Assembly: GCA_947305035.1 (NCBI GenBank)
Contig: CAMZCV010000005.1
Location: forward strand, 1 to 15,586
Direction of reading: 5' to 3'
Length of the DNA stretch: 15,586 bases
From: an uncultured Coriobacteriales bacterium
GTDB lineage: Bacteria > Actinomycetota > Coriobacteriia > Coriobacteriales > Atopobiaceae
In this document: piece by piece, positions 14,881 to 15,586 of the stretch
Layout: the number at the start of each line of letters is the position of its first letter
Numbering within the stretch: the stretch's first letter is position 1
Notes under the pieces: model-generated
Database searches by the model: none
The model's input: the letters and a program-made list of their open reading frames with translations, nothing else
What the model was told of the DNA's origin: nothing
Position numbers and translations under genes: made by a program

Positions 14881-15586
14881 CGGATGAGGAGCTCGAGGGT
14901 TTGATCGGCGCTGCATATGCGCAGGTCGAGATGAGCCCCGAGGCCGAGGAGCGCATCCTTGCCAACCTCCTCGCCGCAGAAGCGGATTCTGTCAAAGGGA
15001 CAGGTTATTTGACAGGATTCTCCTCCGTCGATGGAGATGGGGAAAAGCATGCGGGCGATCCTGTCAAGAAACCTGTCCCTTCGACAGGTTCTTCTCGCCG
15101 CCGCACCTCCGGATGGCGCCGGGTTGCCCCCGCAGCCATCGCTGCCGTCCTGCTCATCGGGATCTTCGTGGGAACCAATCTCCGTCCGTCATTCAACACC
15201 GCCGACAACGCGATGCCCAGCGTGGCCACCGAGAAAGCTGCCGAGGCGGCAGACGAGTCTGCCGATGCCGGTGGAGGGGTGATGCTCATCAACGGCGCTG
15301 CTGAGAGCGCGCCCGCGCCCGCGCCCGCCCCAGAGCCTGAGCCTGCTCCCGAACCGTCTTCCGACTCCGCTCCGATGAGGGTGGATGGTGCAGAGGCTGA
15401 GAGCTATGCGGTCTCCGACAGCGAGAAAAAGGAGTATGCCGAGGTCATCGTCCTTGAGGACGGTCGCCGCTTTGCCATCGTCGACCTCTACGTGCCCGAG
15501 GAGCTCGATCCGGGCGAGCTGGACTGGCAGCCAGCGACGCTCGAGGCCACTGGCGACACAGTTGATGTCGCGCTGCTCGATGACGG
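14877..15586 (+). CDS. Single-span membrane protein, probable anti-sigma factor (C-terminus cut by window edge)
   Basis: The frame opens at the ATG overlapping the sigma factor stop and stays open to the window edge, giving 236 residues. GGAGGTGG about 8 bases upstream is a good ribosome binding site. Residues 1-36 are acidic and helical and would be cytoplasmic; 38-72 are encoded by a palindromic repeat (see separate entry); SRRR and WRR at 73-82 precede one membrane segment at 83-99. Outside are Ala/Glu-rich residues, a Pro-rich linker of AP and EP repeats (about 145-160) and the start of a globular domain from about 178 (EYAEVIVLEDGRRFAIVDLYVP). The topology and overlap fit an anti-sigma factor holding the ECF sigma at the membrane. 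No zinc-binding HxxxCxxC motif is seen, so it is not a classical ZAS type. The function is inferred from context. Confidence 0.75.
   Translation, partial: MTDEELEGLIGAAYAQVEMSPEAEERILANLLAAEADSVKGTGYLTGFSSVDGDGEKHAGDPVKKPVPSTGSSRRRTSGWRRVAPAAIAAVLLIGIFVGTNLRPSFNTADNAMPSVATEKAAEAADESADAGGGVMLINGAAESAPAPAPAPEPEPAPEPSSDSAPMRVDGAEAESYAVSDSEKKEYAEVIVLEDGRRFAIVDLYVPEELDPGELDWQPATLEATGDTVDVALLDD
14989..15091. repeat. Imperfect ~35-bp inverted repeat (REP/MITE-like) inside the anti-sigma gene
   Basis: The left arm (14987-15020) and the reverse complement of the right arm (15057-15091) align with only a few mismatches. Both contain AAGGGACAGGTT, then TTGACAGGAT. The right arm also folds by itself: ACCTGTC pairs with GACAGGT around CCTTC (15071-15089). 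The spacer between the arms is about 36 bases. The whole element is read in frame and adds about 35 residues between the cytoplasmic helix and the membrane segment. It looks like a mobile palindromic repeat that was tolerated in a linker. Confidence 0.7.

Noticed and set aside
15301..15360. GCGCCC repeats as a possible microsatellite or regulatory repeat
   Set aside because: They encode an Ala-Pro/Glu-Pro linker in frame, common outside the membrane segment of such proteins.

Overview
The window looks like a chromosomal segment of a high-GC actinobacterium, most likely a Coriobacteriia gut lineage (Eggerthellales or Coriobacteriales). Grounds: strong GC bias at third codon positions, a DEAD-type helicase with the actinobacterial DUF3516-type C-terminus, a Tat-exported enzyme, rubredoxin and ferredoxin proteins that suggest anaerobic life, and GACAGG/TGTCTC hairpin repeats. 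The taxon is an inference; no rRNA or tRNA gene is present to test it.

Left edge (1-1923, minus strand): a Tat-secreted zinc-dependent phospholipase C-like enzyme that runs off the window, preceded 36 bases upstream by a small Nif11-type RiPP precursor. That precursor has a good ribosome binding site, leader, GG cleavage site and Cys/Trp-rich core, but carries an in-frame amber codon at codon 10. This pair is somewhat less GC-rich than the rest (28 of 60 bases are G or C in 1681-1740) and is the most interesting part of the window.

2068-4680 (plus strand): a polytopic membrane protein with a YdcF/DUF218 domain, then a lipoprotein of unknown function. It ends in a perfect tandem pair of 31-bp hairpin units that contain the stop codons of both the lipoprotein and the convergent helicase gene.

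4735-9412 (minus strand): a tightly coupled two-gene unit, a SKI2-like DEAD-box RNA helicase (DUF3516 type) followed by a HelD-type UvrD/Rep-like helicase, with one base between stop and start.

9533-11797 (plus strand): a GatZ/KbaZ-like protein (tagatose-bisphosphate aldolase non-catalytic subunit family) and a Cof-type HAD-IIB phosphatase, separated by an intergenic region with a striking 37-bp operator-like palindrome.

11822-14257 (minus strand): an iron-dependent alcohol/butanol dehydrogenase (YqhD-like), then an overlapping pair encoding a double-rubredoxin protein and a two-cluster ferredoxin, probably a small redox or oxidative-stress unit.

Right edge (14383-15586, plus strand): an ECF sigma factor overlapping, by ATGA, a membrane-anchored protein that is probably its anti-sigma factor and runs off the window. 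A ~103-bp palindromic repeat lies in frame inside that second gene. No gene-free stretch exceeds 300 bases. No tRNA, rRNA, CRISPR array, transposase or integrase was seen.
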